Assembly: GCA_046728975.1 (NCBI GenBank)
Contig: JBKPFU010000208.1
Location: forward strand, 1-39,586
Source: JBKPFU01 sp046728975
GTDB lineage: Bacteria; Actinomycetota; Thermoleophilia; Gaiellales; Gaiellaceae
DNA: 39,586 nt
Direction of reading: 5' to 3'
Shown here: piece after piece, positions 31,636-39,230 of the stretch
How the letters are laid out: every line of letters begins with the position of its first letter
Position numbering within the stretch: position 1 is the stretch's first letter
Translations under genes and position numbers: made by a program
The notes under the pieces: generated by a model
Told to the model about the DNA's origin: nothing
Databases searched by the model: none
What the model saw: only the letters and a program-made list of their open reading frames with translations

Positions 31636-32469
31636 CTATCGGCGCGAGACGCGATACGTTCGCGTGTCGACGACGAAGACGGTCTTTCTGCCCTTCCGGA
31701 GCAGTAGCTGCCCCGAGCGCAGCGCGAGGCGGACCTTCAACAGGTCTTCCAGAAAGCCTCGCCAGGGGATGTCGATGCAGACCGCCTTCATCCGGCGCGT
31801 GTCGAGCGCGTGCACGAACGGCTCTTTGCGGCCGCCGGGGAGGTAAAGCGTGTAGACCCAGCCCCCGTCCCTCGTCGTTGCCCGCGTCAGCGGCGAGCCG
31901 CTCATCGACCACTCGTCACGCCGCCGGTCGTCCACGACGCGGCGCACCAGGCGATCGAACGCGAGGTCATAGGCGACGACCGTGTAGCGGGTCAGATCCA
32001 GCTGCGAGACGTGGTGGATGAGATAGAGCATGCGACCGTCCGGCGATAGAGCGTCGAAGGCGTAGTCGCCGCTCAACCTCACGGTCTTCCGAAGGCGGAG
32101 CGTCTTCACGTCGAGGACCGGATAGCGGCTCGTCACCCGCAGACCTCCCGAGAACTCGCTTGGAGCGAGCACGAGCGTTCGGCCGTCGCCCGAGACGCCT
32201 CCAGTCGCACCGTCCCAGGTGACCTGCGGGATGCCCCACCCGCCGCCGATCCAGCCCCACCGGAGCACGCGCCCTCCCCGCCTGCTGACCTTGGCGACCA
32301 CCGTCCCGCGCCTCGCGGGAAGCGCGACGTACCGGCTCCTCCCGTCCGGCGCTACCACGCCGTCCCAACCTTGCACGGCGGGCGGCGATGGGCCGCCGTC
32401 GGCTTTAACAGCCGACGCGAACGACGCCGCAGCTGCGAGCGCGCCGGACAGCAGCAGGAGTCGCCTCAC
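31636..32469 (-). CDS. Secreted propeller-like protein B
   Basis: About 277 residues from GTG at 32469, which overlaps the TGA of the upstream gene as GTGA; the open frame is longer, but earlier codons lie inside that gene. The signal peptide is RRLLLLSGALAAAASFASA. The repeats mirror protein A: SRYVALPARRGTVVAKVSRR, YAFDALSPDGRMLYLIHHVS, WVYTLYLPGGRKEPFVHAL, VCIDIPWRG and VFVVDTRTYRVSR. The 4-base overlap argues for translational coupling with protein C. Exported; role unknown, perhaps ligand or matrix binding. Confidence 0.82.
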   Translation of the reverse strand: MRRLLLLSGALAAAASFASAVKADGGPSPPAVQGWDGVVAPDGRSRYVALPARRGTVVAKVSRRGGRVLRWGWIGGGWGIPQVTWDGATGGVSGDGRTLVLAPSEFSGGLRVTSRYPVLDVKTLRLRKTVRLSGDYAFDALSPDGRMLYLIHHVSQLDLTRYTVVAYDLAFDRLVRRVVDDRRRDEWSMSGSPLTRATTRDGGWVYTLYLPGGRKEPFVHALDTRRMKAVCIDIPWRGFLEDLLKVRLALRSGQLLLRKGRKTVFVVDTRTYRVSRR

Positions 32470-33521
32470 GCCCACACCACGCTCGAGAGACCCGCGAGCT
32501 CTCCGTCGAGCGGATCGCGGCCCGCGCCCGGCAGCCGGGCAATCGTCTCGCTCAGATCGATCGTGGTCGCCCGGTCGTCCGAATCGAGCGCGACGACTTT
32601 GCCGTCGAATCCATCGACGTAGAGGAGCCAGGAATCGTGCCACGAGAGAATCGGCCCGCCACAGCCGTCGATTCGAACCTCCTCGGGCAGGATCTCGGTG
32701 GCGCTCGTCGCGCCTTCACGCAGCACGAAGGCGTGCGTATGGGTGACAAAGGCGATCCGATCACGCGCCGGCGCGAACGAGATGATGGGGCCGGAGGGCG
32801 TCGACGTCGACGCGAAGACCGACCCATCCAGGCGAAGAACGACGAGACGGCCCGACCCGGTGAGGGCGATCAGCCCTTTCTCGACGAACTCGATCAAGGC
32901 GCGCGGGCCCGTACCGAGGTCGTGCAGGTTTGCGAGCGCCACGCTGCTCCGGCCGTCGCTGCGGACCAATGACGCGGAGGCTGTCACGTAGAGAACACGC
33001 GCAGTCGCTTGGTCGAACCACATTGTTCGGGGTGCCCGAGCAACGAGGCGCGGGTTGGAACCGCCCTCGCGCCGGACGAAGATGTCGTTTCGGCGCTTCC
33101 GCCGTCGCAGGGTCAAGAGGTCGTTGTTGTTCGTCCATCCGACCGCTCCCTCGTGGCGAGCCACCGGGCGCTCCGGTCCGTTCAACCTCGCGACCCAGAG
33201 GCGTCCCCGCATGAAGCTGAACGCGACATCACGCGCGCCGATCGCGACGGAGTCGAGACTTTCCGTTCCACGTCGGAACGTCCGCCGCGATCGCCATACG
33301 ACCCTGCCATCTCGGATTACGACGATGTGCCCGAAGCGACGATCGATCTGCACGGGTGAGGCCTCGAGGCGCGGCCGCGGCGCGGTCGTGACCCGTCCAT
33401 CGGATGCGATCGCGTAGCCGCCGCAGATCGTTTCGACGACCACAGGCGCCGGCAGTCCGGCGGGCGCGGATGGCAGTGGAATCCCACACGCTGCTGCGGC
33501 GACTGCGGCCACGATGTGCAT
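32466..33521 (-). CDS. Secreted propeller-like protein C
   Basis: 351 residues from the ATG at 33521. A short signal segment (MHIVAAVAAAACGIPLPSAP) could also be a lipoprotein signal with AAAC. The repeats are divergent from A and B: FGHIVVIRDGRVVWRSRR, DVAFSFMRGRLWVARLNGP, LIALTGSGRLVVLRLDGSVF, RIAFVTHTHAFVLREGAT and WLLYVDGFDGKVVALDSDDR. These are typical WD40/YVTN-type blades. It heads the three-gene minus-strand set and is divergent from the ECF sigma gene, 97 bases away. Confidence 0.82.
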   Translation of the reverse strand: MHIVAAVAAAACGIPLPSAPAGLPAPVVVETICGGYAIASDGRVTTAPRPRLEASPVQIDRRFGHIVVIRDGRVVWRSRRTFRRGTESLDSVAIGARDVAFSFMRGRLWVARLNGPERPVARHEGAVGWTNNNDLLTLRRRKRRNDIFVRREGGSNPRLVARAPRTMWFDQATARVLYVTASASLVRSDGRSSVALANLHDLGTGPRALIEFVEKGLIALTGSGRLVVLRLDGSVFASTSTPSGPIISFAPARDRIAFVTHTHAFVLREGATSATEILPEEVRIDGCGGPILSWHDSWLLYVDGFDGKVVALDSDDRATTIDLSETIARLPGAGRDPLDGELAGLSSVVWA

Positions 33522-33540
33522 TCGCTCTCACTACGCATTC

Positions 33541-33587
33541 GGACCTCCGAGAGGTCCATGGCCGTATCTCTTCGGCGATGGACCTCT
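33541..33587. promoter_or_regulatory. Overlapping hairpins/operator in the sigma-propeller divergent region
   Basis: Three copies of one 7-mer alternate in orientation: GGACCTC (33541), GAGGTCC (33551) and GGACCTC (33580). The middle one can pair with the first (3-base loop) or, as the 10-bp AGAGGTCCAT/ATGGACCTCT, with the third, closing an inner GCCG/CGGC. The two folds exclude each other. It lies between the start of propeller C (33521) and the sigma ATG (33619), so it may be a shared operator or an RNA switch in the sigma leader. Confidence 0.5.
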
Positions 33588-33618
33588 TGCACAAGCACGC
33601 TCGTATAGTCAGCGCGGG

Positions 33619-34128
33619 ATGGCGGGCGCCGGGCGTGAGGAGCGCGCCTGGGTGCGCGGCGCTCAGGCCGGGTCGGTCTCGGACCTCGAGGCCCTCTTCC
33701 GGACGCATTGGCCGCTCGCCCATCGGGCCGCGTATCTCGTCGTCCACGACGCTGCCGCGGCGGAGGACATCGCGCAGGAAGCGTTCCTGGCCGCAATTCG
33801 GAACCTCGACCGATTTGACCGGCGGCGCCGGTTCGGGCCGTGGCTGCACCGCATCGTCGTCAACCGGGCGATCGACTGGGCGCGCGCCCGGGCGCTGCGC
33901 GCCGAGACCGAGCCGCAGGAGGTTCCCGCACCCGATCCCCCCGAGCGAAACGAGGAGCTGCTCCCGGCGCTGGCGGCGCTCGATCCGGACCAGCGGGCCG
34001 TGATCGTGCTACGCCACCTGCTCGAGTACACACCGGGCGAGATCGCCGACTTGCTGGAGCTGCCGCGCGGAACCGTCAACTCGCGGCTGCGACGAGGGCT
34101 CGACGCGCTCAAGGAGCGGCTGGAATGA
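33619..34128 (+). CDS. ECF-type RNA polymerase sigma factor
   Basis: 169 residues from the ATG at 33619. Region 2 covers about residues 20-85: SDLEALFRTHWPLAHRAAYL, DAAAAEDIAQEAFLAAIRNL and FGPWLHRIVVNRAIDWAR. A short linker follows. Region 4 is at about 120-165: LAALDPDQRAVIVLRHLLEY, TPGEIADLLELPRGTVNSRL and RRGLDALKERLE. Regions 1 and 3 are absent, as expected for group 4. Its TGA overlaps the ATG of the next gene (ATGA), the usual arrangement with a cognate anti-sigma factor. Confidence 0.92.
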   Translation: MAGAGREERAWVRGAQAGSVSDLEALFRTHWPLAHRAAYLVVHDAAAAEDIAQEAFLAAIRNLDRFDRRRRFGPWLHRIVVNRAIDWARARALRAETEPQEVPAPDPPERNEELLPALAALDPDQRAVIVLRHLLEYTPGEIADLLELPRGTVNSRLRRGLDALKERLE

Positions 34129-35243
34129 AGGAACGGCTCCAACAGGTGCCGCTGCCGGACGAGCTCGGCGCTCGCAGGCGCGCTTGGAGCGTCGTCCGCC
34201 CGGCGTTCGAACGGCGCGAGCGCGTCTCCTGGCCCGTCCGGCACGCGAGGGCTCTCGCTGCCGCGGCGGTCGCGGCCGCACTCGTCGCGGCCGCGATCAG
34301 CTCGCCGGGGCGAGCCGTGATCAACTCGCTGAGGAAGGCCGTGGGCATCGAGCATGCCGAGGAGGCGCTCTTCTCGGTCCCGGCCCGCGGCCGCCTGCTC
34401 GTCACCTCGCCGAGGGGCGTCTGGATCGTCCGCGACGACGGGTCGCGCCGGTTCCTCGGGCGCTACCGCGAGGCGTCATGGTCGCCGCACGGCCTTTTCG
34501 TCGCCGCCACACGTAAGAACGAGCTCGTCGCGCTCGATCCGAAGGGGAACGTCCGGTGGGAGCTGGCGCGGCCGTCGGTCCGGTTCCCGCGCTGGACCGG
34601 GACGCGAACCGATACGCGCATCGTCTACCTCACGCAACGGCGGTTGCATCTCGTCGCCGGCGACGGCACCGGCGACCGCGACCTCGGGCTGGCGCCCGCG
34701 GCGCCGACCGCGCCGGCGTGGCGAGCGGGGAAGCGGCGCGTCTTCGCGTACGCCACGAAGAACGGACGCGTCCTCATCTTCGACCTCGACCGCGGCGTCA
34801 TCGGTTCTCGTGTGTTCGGCGGCGTGCCGACAAAGCTCGAATGGTCGTCGGACGGCCGGCGTCTGCTGGTGCTCGCGCCGAGTCGGCTCCGCGTCTACAA
34901 CGGCCGCGGGCGCGTCGTTGTCCAGGACGACCCGTCCGAAGGCCGGCCGGATCTCGATGCCGCCTTCCGTCCGGGCACATACGAAGTGGCCGTGATCCGC
35001 CGGCACGGCACGCAAAGCACGGCGTTCGTCCTGCCGAGCGGCAACGCCGTCTTCAATAGCACGGGCATCTTCCGGCAGCTGGCCTGGTCGCCGAACGGAA
35101 GATGGCTGCTCGTGACGTGGCCCACTGCGAACCAGTGGGTGTTCGTCCGCCGTGGCGCCCGCCGCCGCATCGTCGGCGCCTCCAGAATCGCCTCGCAGCT
35201 TCGCGGCTTCCCGCGCATCGAGGGCTGGTGCTGCACGGACTGA
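34125..35243 (+). CDS. Single-TM propeller protein, candidate anti-sigma factor
   Basis: 372 residues from the ATG at 34125. About 45 N-terminal residues (MKERLQQVPLPDELGARRRA) are likely cytoplasmic. One membrane helix follows (ALAAAAVAAALVAAAISSPG), then an extracytoplasmic region of strand repeats such as GRLLVTSPRGVWIVRDDG, WSPHGLFVAATRKNELVALD, LEWSSDGRRLLVLAPSRLRV and LAWSPNGRWLLVTWPTANQW (TolB/WD40 type). Position after an ECF sigma gene, ATGA coupling and topology all suggest a membrane anti-sigma factor whose outside domain senses a signal. No ZAS zinc motif is present, so the sigma-binding part would be of a different type. That function is inference. Confidence 0.7.
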   Translation: MKERLQQVPLPDELGARRRAWSVVRPAFERRERVSWPVRHARALAAAAVAAALVAAAISSPGRAVINSLRKAVGIEHAEEALFSVPARGRLLVTSPRGVWIVRDDGSRRFLGRYREASWSPHGLFVAATRKNELVALDPKGNVRWELARPSVRFPRWTGTRTDTRIVYLTQRRLHLVAGDGTGDRDLGLAPAAPTAPAWRAGKRRVFAYATKNGRVLIFDLDRGVIGSRVFGGVPTKLEWSSDGRRLLVLAPSRLRVYNGRGRVVVQDDPSEGRPDLDAAFRPGTYEVAVIRRHGTQSTAFVLPSGNAVFNSTGIFRQLAWSPNGRWLLVTWPTANQWVFVRRGARRRIVGASRIASQLRGFPRIEGWCCTD

Positions 35244-36451
35244 TCGCGCTCATTGCGGCACTCGCGGCAGCCGGCGGGCCGGGGACGACGCGCGCCGAGC
35301 CCGACGGGCCGCCTACCGCCGTCATCCATTGGCGACATTCGGTTTCCCTTGGCCAGCCGGCCGACGGGGGCCTGCGCGGCGGCGTGCGGTTGCCGGCGGA
35401 AGGGCGTTACTTCTTCACGTGGGATCCGGTGCGGTTGCGGTCGCCGGACCGGTGGTGGCGGCGCTACGGCAGCGACCGCTTGGTTTCGACGGTCCTCGGC
35501 GTCGTCGGCGCGTACGGTCGGACGCACCCGGAGGCGCCGCGCGTCGGGATCGGCGATCTCTGCCGCCCCCGCGGAGGCGACTTCGGGCCGAAGCACGCAA
35601 CGCATCAGAACGGCCTCGACGTCGACGTCTACTACCCGCGCCGCGACCGGCGCGAGCGACCGCCGGACTCGGCTCGGCAGATCAACCGGGGGCTGGCTCA
35701 AGACTTGCTCAACCGGTTCGTCCGCGCCGGCGCCGTGCGGATCTACATCGGGCCGAACACGCAACTTCGCGGCCCGCGCAGGATCCTGCGGATCCTGTGG
35801 AACCACGACAACCACATGCACGTCCGCATCCCCGCGCGCGCCTCGGGCGGCTTTCCCGCAGGACGGTCGGCATTGGGCAGGCCGATCGACGCGATCGAGG
35901 TCGGCGACCCGTTCAGCCCTCGCCGCACGCTCGTCGTCGGCTGCATCCACGGAAACGAGTGCGCCGGGCTCGCGATCACCCGCGCGCTGCTGAAGTCCCA
36001 CCCCCACGCCGACCTTTGGATCGTCCCGAACCTGAACCCGGACGGCTTCGCCGCCCGAAACCGTGAGAACGCGCGCGGGGTCGACCTGAACCGGAACTTC
36101 TCGAAGGGCTGGCGACGCTTACAAACCTCCGGGCCGTATCCGTTCTCCGAGCCCGAAACGCGGTTCGCAGAGGCGCTCATCCGCCGCCTACGCCCGAGCA
36201 TGACGATCTGGTTCCACCAGCCGCAAGGGCTTGTGCGCGCGTGGGGCCGGAGTGTTCCCGCGGGCCGCCGATACGCCGAACTTGCAGGCGTCCCGTTTCG
36301 TCGTCTTCGATGGCCGCCCGGTTCGGCGCCGCAGTGGCAGAACCGCCGCTTCCGCCGCGGCGCCTCGTACGTCGTCGAGCTGCCGCCGGGCCGGCTCTCG
36401 GCGACCTCCGCCCGTCGCTACGCCCGTGCTGTGCTGACTGCCGCCGAGTAG
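35228..36451 (+). CDS. Two-domain peptidoglycan hydrolase: LAS endopeptidase plus M14 amidase
   Basis: 407 residues from GTG at 35228, overlapping the previous gene by 16 bases. An export signal (LHGLIALIAALAAAGGPG) leads in. Domain 1 (about 35-205) is a MepA-like LAS metallopeptidase: zinc ligands H126-x6-D133 in HQNGLDVDVYYP and the HxH motif H196-M-H198 in NHDNHMHVRI. Domain 2 (about 230-407) is an M14 carboxypeptidase of murein-peptide-amidase (MpaA) type: H241-GN-E244 in GCIHGNECAG, LNPDGF, GVDLNRNFSKGW (Asn288/Arg289), H330 in IWFHQP and catalytic E384 in VVELPPG. Both sites look complete. Such enzymes cut cross-links and stem peptides in cell-wall peptidoglycan. The linked sigma/membrane-propeller pair suggests regulation by envelope stress. 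Confidence 0.85.
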   Translation: MLHGLIALIAALAAAGGPGTTRAEPDGPPTAVIHWRHSVSLGQPADGGLRGGVRLPAEGRYFFTWDPVRLRSPDRWWRRYGSDRLVSTVLGVVGAYGRTHPEAPRVGIGDLCRPRGGDFGPKHATHQNGLDVDVYYPRRDRRERPPDSARQINRGLAQDLLNRFVRAGAVRIYIGPNTQLRGPRRILRILWNHDNHMHVRIPARASGGFPAGRSALGRPIDAIEVGDPFSPRRTLVVGCIHGNECAGLAITRALLKSHPHADLWIVPNLNPDGFAARNRENARGVDLNRNFSKGWRRLQTSGPYPFSEPETRFAEALIRRLRPSMTIWFHQPQGLVRAWGRSVPAGRRYAELAGVPFRRLRWPPGSAPQWQNRRFRRGASYVVELPPGRLSATSARRYARAVLTAAE

Positions 36452-36470
36452 GGTGGTCGGGCACCTTCCC

Positions 36471-36806
36471 CTACTGCTGATCGCGCTCGGCGCGAGGAAA
36501 GGCGAGCTCCCCCTTCTTCGTGAACCACGTCATGACGTCGACCGTCAGGCGTCCTGCCTGCACCGACGGATCGGCCTGGGCCAGGCGTCGGGTCTCCTCG
36601 AGGTCGGTGCGGTAGAGGGACATCCCGCGCAGTGACTCGTCGGGCTGGTCGTCGAACGGCCCCCCGACGAGCATGTGGCCCTGCTCCCGCATCGCGTCGA
36701 GATGGGCCAGGTGCTGCGCCTGGAGCTCCCGAAGCTCGTCGTCCGAGAAGTCCAGGGCGCGCGGACCCCGACGCTGCAGGACGAGCGTGTAGCTGTCCAT
36801 CTCCAT
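36471..36806 (-). CDS. YciI-like protein
   Basis: 111 residues from the ATG at 36806, preceded by AAGGAGGGAGCA; the longer frame is not needed. The YCII fold is seen in MEMDSYTLVLQRRGPRALDF, LQAQHLAHLDAMREQGHMLV, GGPFDDQPDESLRGMSLYRT and DPSVQAGRLTVDVMTWF. The conserved His/Asp pair of the family is present (HLAHLD and DDQPD). Members are small cytoplasmic dimers, one of which is a muconolactone-like dehydrochlorinase; the activity here is unknown. It is divergent from the selenocysteine peroxiredoxin. Confidence 0.85.
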   Translation of the reverse strand: MEMDSYTLVLQRRGPRALDFSDDELRELQAQHLAHLDAMREQGHMLVGGPFDDQPDESLRGMSLYRTDLEETRRLAQADPSVQAGRLTVDVMTWFTKKGELAFPRAERDQQ

Positions 36807-36902
36807 TGCTCCCTCCTTGGACGAATGGGCAGGTGGCAAATCGACAGTCACTACTCGCTTGAGCCCTCTCGTCGAGCCTTCGATCACCTAGGCTTCTCCG
36901 CC

Positions 36903-37361
36903 ATGCTGGCGGTGGGCGACCGGATTCCGAATGCGCAAGTTTGGCTGGCGCCGCGCGAGCAGGTTCGCCTGCGCGAGCTTGCGGCCGAAGGCCCGATCCT
37001 GCTCCTCTTCTATCTCTTCGACTGGTCGTCGACCTGAACGAGCGAGATGGAGCTCCTGCGTGACAGGAGCGAGGCGTTCCGAGAGGCAGGCGTTCGACCG
37101 TTCGCAATTTCGCGCGACGCGCCGTGGACGCACATCGCGTGGATGCAGGCGCTCGACCTCAACTTCCCGCTCCTGTCCGACTGGAACGCCGAAGCCGTGC
37201 GGCAGTTCGGGATCGCGCACGTGTTCAACCGCTTCGAGGACATCGCCGAGCGCACGGCGTTCCTGATCGACCAGGACGGTACGGTGCGCGGCGCATGGCG
37301 GTACGAGGCGGCAGAAGTGCCGGACTTCGACGTGCTGCTCTCGGCCGCACAGGCTTTGTAG
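36903..37361 (+). CDS. Selenocysteine peroxiredoxin (AhpC/TSA family), in-frame TGA at residue 45
   Basis: 152 residues if TGA at 37035-37037 is read as selenocysteine. The frame is unbroken on both sides: before it MLAVGDRIPNAQVWL, ELAAEGPILLLFYLFDWSST; after it TSEMELLRDRSEAFREAG, FAISRDAPWTHIAWMQAL, DLNFPLLSDWNAEAVRQFGI, RTAFLIDQDGTVRGAWRYE. The position after FDWSST is where the peroxidatic Cys of this family sits, so Sec replaces it (Sec45). No Cys occurs elsewhere, so it would be a 1-Sec enzyme reducing peroxides with a thiol or thioredoxin partner (trxA is at 25093). A SECIS-like hairpin follows. The next gene's ATG lies inside its 3' end. If UGA is a stop, only a 44-residue fragment is made. 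Confidence 0.85.
37036..37079 (+). promoter_or_regulatory. Bacterial SECIS-like element for Sec insertion
   Basis: 21 bases after the UGA, a perfect 7-bp stem GCTCCTG/CAGGAGC (37052-37058, 37064-37070) closes the apical loop CGTGA, with G as its second base and a GU step. GAACG (37036-37040) and CGTTC (37075-37079) can form a lower stem. This fits known bacterial SECIS geometry: stem-loop inside the coding region just past UGA, loop about 16-37 bases away, guanine at loop position 1 or 2. It should bind SelB. No sel genes are in the window. Confidence 0.75.
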
Positions 37362-39217
37362 CCCTCGCCTGCGCGATCTTTCTCGGCGCCGCGCTCGCGT
37401 CGGCTCGGCACGCGCTGCCGGAGTTCGGCTCGCAGTTCATGGCCGGCGGCGCCGAGGGCTACGGGGAGCCGGCACCGGGTGACCACCTGCAGACCTGGTA
37501 CCGCCTCTGGCTTCCCGGCGACCAGCTCGAGCACGGGCGCGCGCCCTGGCGCGACGAGTACAGCTTCCGCCCCGAGAGCGACCCGATCGTGAACCTCGGC
37601 GGGTGGCCGTACTCGCTCGTGTACTGGCCGTTGCACGAGCTCTTCGGCGTGATCGTCGCCTGGAACCTCTTCGTGCTGATCACGTTCGTGCTTGCGGGGG
37701 TCGTGACACTGCTCTGGCTGTTAGAGCTCGGGCTCCCTCGCTGGGCCGCCCTCGCGGGTGCGCTCGCCTTCGCGATCGCGCCCTACCGCACAGTGCAGAG
37801 CGAGGGGCATCTGCTCGGGCCGATCTCGATCCTGCTGCCGCTTTCGTTGTGGGCATTCGAACGAGAACGCCGCGGCAGCCGCTGGTGGCTGCTGTTGTCG
37901 GGCGCGGCAATCGCGTCCATCCCGCTGTCCGGACAGGTCCACCTCGCTCTCGGAGCGATCCCGTTCTTTCTCGTGTACGCGGTCTGCCGGACGCGCGACC
38001 GCAGCGCCGTCATTGGTGCCGCGCTCGGCGCGGTTGCGGCGGTGCTCGCCGGCGTCCTCGTGCGCGAGACGCTGATCAAGGGATCGACGGAGGCGGGTGG
38101 CCGCAAGCTCGCGGAGGTGACGCGCTACTCGGCAAATGTCGGGGACTTCCTCTCACGCCACGTCGGACAGGGTCGCAGCGAGCAGTTCGTCTTCCTCGGC
38201 TGGGTGACGCCGCTGGTCGCGCTCCTCGGCCTCGTGTTGCTGCTGCGGGCGCGGAGGTACGCACTCGCTGCAGTGCTCGCGGTCGGCGTCGTTGTTCCGG
38301 TCGTGCTCGCACTGGGGACGAACACTTCGATCTACTCGGCCGTTTGGCACGCACTTCCGCCTTTCCGTTTTCCGCGGGTCCCGGAGCGACTGCTACCGAT
38401 CGCGTGCCTCTGCATCGCGGCGCTCTTCGCATTCGCCGTCGCAGGTGCCCGCCGCGGGTGGGTGACGGCGTTGGCGATCGCAGTCGTCTTCGTCGATCTG
38501 CACGCGCGTGTCTACCACTCATCTGCGGCCGGAGATCCCGAGGCCGTCGCCTTCCGCGGCCCGGGGCGGCTGCTCGAGCTGCCCGTCTTCGACCCGAGCG
38601 TGCATCTCGGCTCGGTGTACCTCTGGTACGACACCGCGTCCCAGCGGCGGAGGCCGGGAGGCTACTCGACGACCGCGCCGGAAGCCGCAAAGCGGACGGC
38701 CGATCTGCTCGAGCGGCTGAACTGCGGCGACTGGTCCGGCGACACGGCCCGCGAGCTCGACCGCCTAGGGGTCCGCAGCATCACGCTGCACGGCGGCCTC
38801 TACGACCGTAACCGCGCCGTGGTGCCTACGGACTGGTTCGCTTCGCAAGGACTGCGCTCGCACGGTTGGAATGTCCAACGTGCGTCCGGACCGGTGTCGC
38901 TCTTCGAGCGACGACCACCGGCGTTCTCCTTCGCGCGGGCGGAACCGCCGCGGTCACAGCCCATCTTCTGTCAGGGCTGGTACGGCGACACGGGGTCCGG
39001 CCGTTACATGAGCGAACGGCACGCGCCGTTCTGGATCTACGGCAATGGGACGCCGCGACTGCGGTTCGCTCCATCGCGCCTGCCGAGACGGGTTCGCGTC
39101 CAGAGGCTGGAAGGTGGGCGGTGGCAGCTCGTCACGGTCGACGTGCCGACGCTCGGCCGCGTTCCGGGCGTGAGGAACCGTGTCGGGCTTCGGCTACTCG
39201 AGGTCACCCTGAGGTGA
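37295..39217 (+). CDS. GT-C-like polytopic membrane glycosyltransferase
   Basis: About 640 residues from the ATG at 37295, inside the 3' end of the peroxiredoxin gene; the frame is open further up but within that gene. After a basic start and a first helix (FVALACAIFLGAALA), an extracytoplasmic loop holds GDHLQTWYRLWLPGDQLEHG and WRDEYSFRPESDP. Ten or so helices follow, including LVYWPLHELFGVIVAWNLFV, AALAGALAFAIAPYRTVQS and WVTPLVALLGLVLLLRARR. A large soluble C-terminal part (about 430-640) ends in a beta-rich region. The topology and the early acidic loop resemble GT-C/YfhO or PMT-type enzymes that use polyprenyl-phosphate sugars to modify wall polymers or proteins. The specific family is not certain. 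Confidence 0.7.
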   Translation: MAVRGGRSAGLRRAALGRTGFVALACAIFLGAALASARHALPEFGSQFMAGGAEGYGEPAPGDHLQTWYRLWLPGDQLEHGRAPWRDEYSFRPESDPIVNLGGWPYSLVYWPLHELFGVIVAWNLFVLITFVLAGVVTLLWLLELGLPRWAALAGALAFAIAPYRTVQSEGHLLGPISILLPLSLWAFERERRGSRWWLLLSGAAIASIPLSGQVHLALGAIPFFLVYAVCRTRDRSAVIGAALGAVAAVLAGVLVRETLIKGSTEAGGRKLAEVTRYSANVGDFLSRHVGQGRSEQFVFLGWVTPLVALLGLVLLLRARRYALAAVLAVGVVVPVVLALGTNTSIYSAVWHALPPFRFPRVPERLLPIACLCIAALFAFAVAGARRGWVTALAIAVVFVDLHARVYHSSAAGDPEAVAFRGPGRLLELPVFDPSVHLGSVYLWYDTASQRRRPGGYSTTAPEAAKRTADLLERLNCGDWSGDTARELDRLGVRSITLHGGLYDRNRAVVPTDWFASQGLRSHGWNVQRASGPVSLFERRPPAFSFARAEPPRSQPIFCQGWYGDTGSGRYMSERHAPFWIYGNGTPRLRFAPSRLPRRVRVQRLEGGRWQLVTVDVPTLGRVPGVRNRVGLRLLEVTLR

Positions 39218-39230
39218 CCCGCGGGCGCGC

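Noticed and set aside
36903..37037. Reading the peroxiredoxin as a pseudogene with a premature stop
   Set aside because: There is only one stop, it is TGA, it sits exactly at the catalytic Cys position, the rest is intact and a SECIS-like hairpin follows. Decay would not be expected to show all of these.
37603..38811. 402-codon open frame on the plus strand
   Set aside because: It is a shifted frame of the GT-C-like membrane gene. Its product is Arg/Ala-rich, while the other frame shows regular membrane helices.
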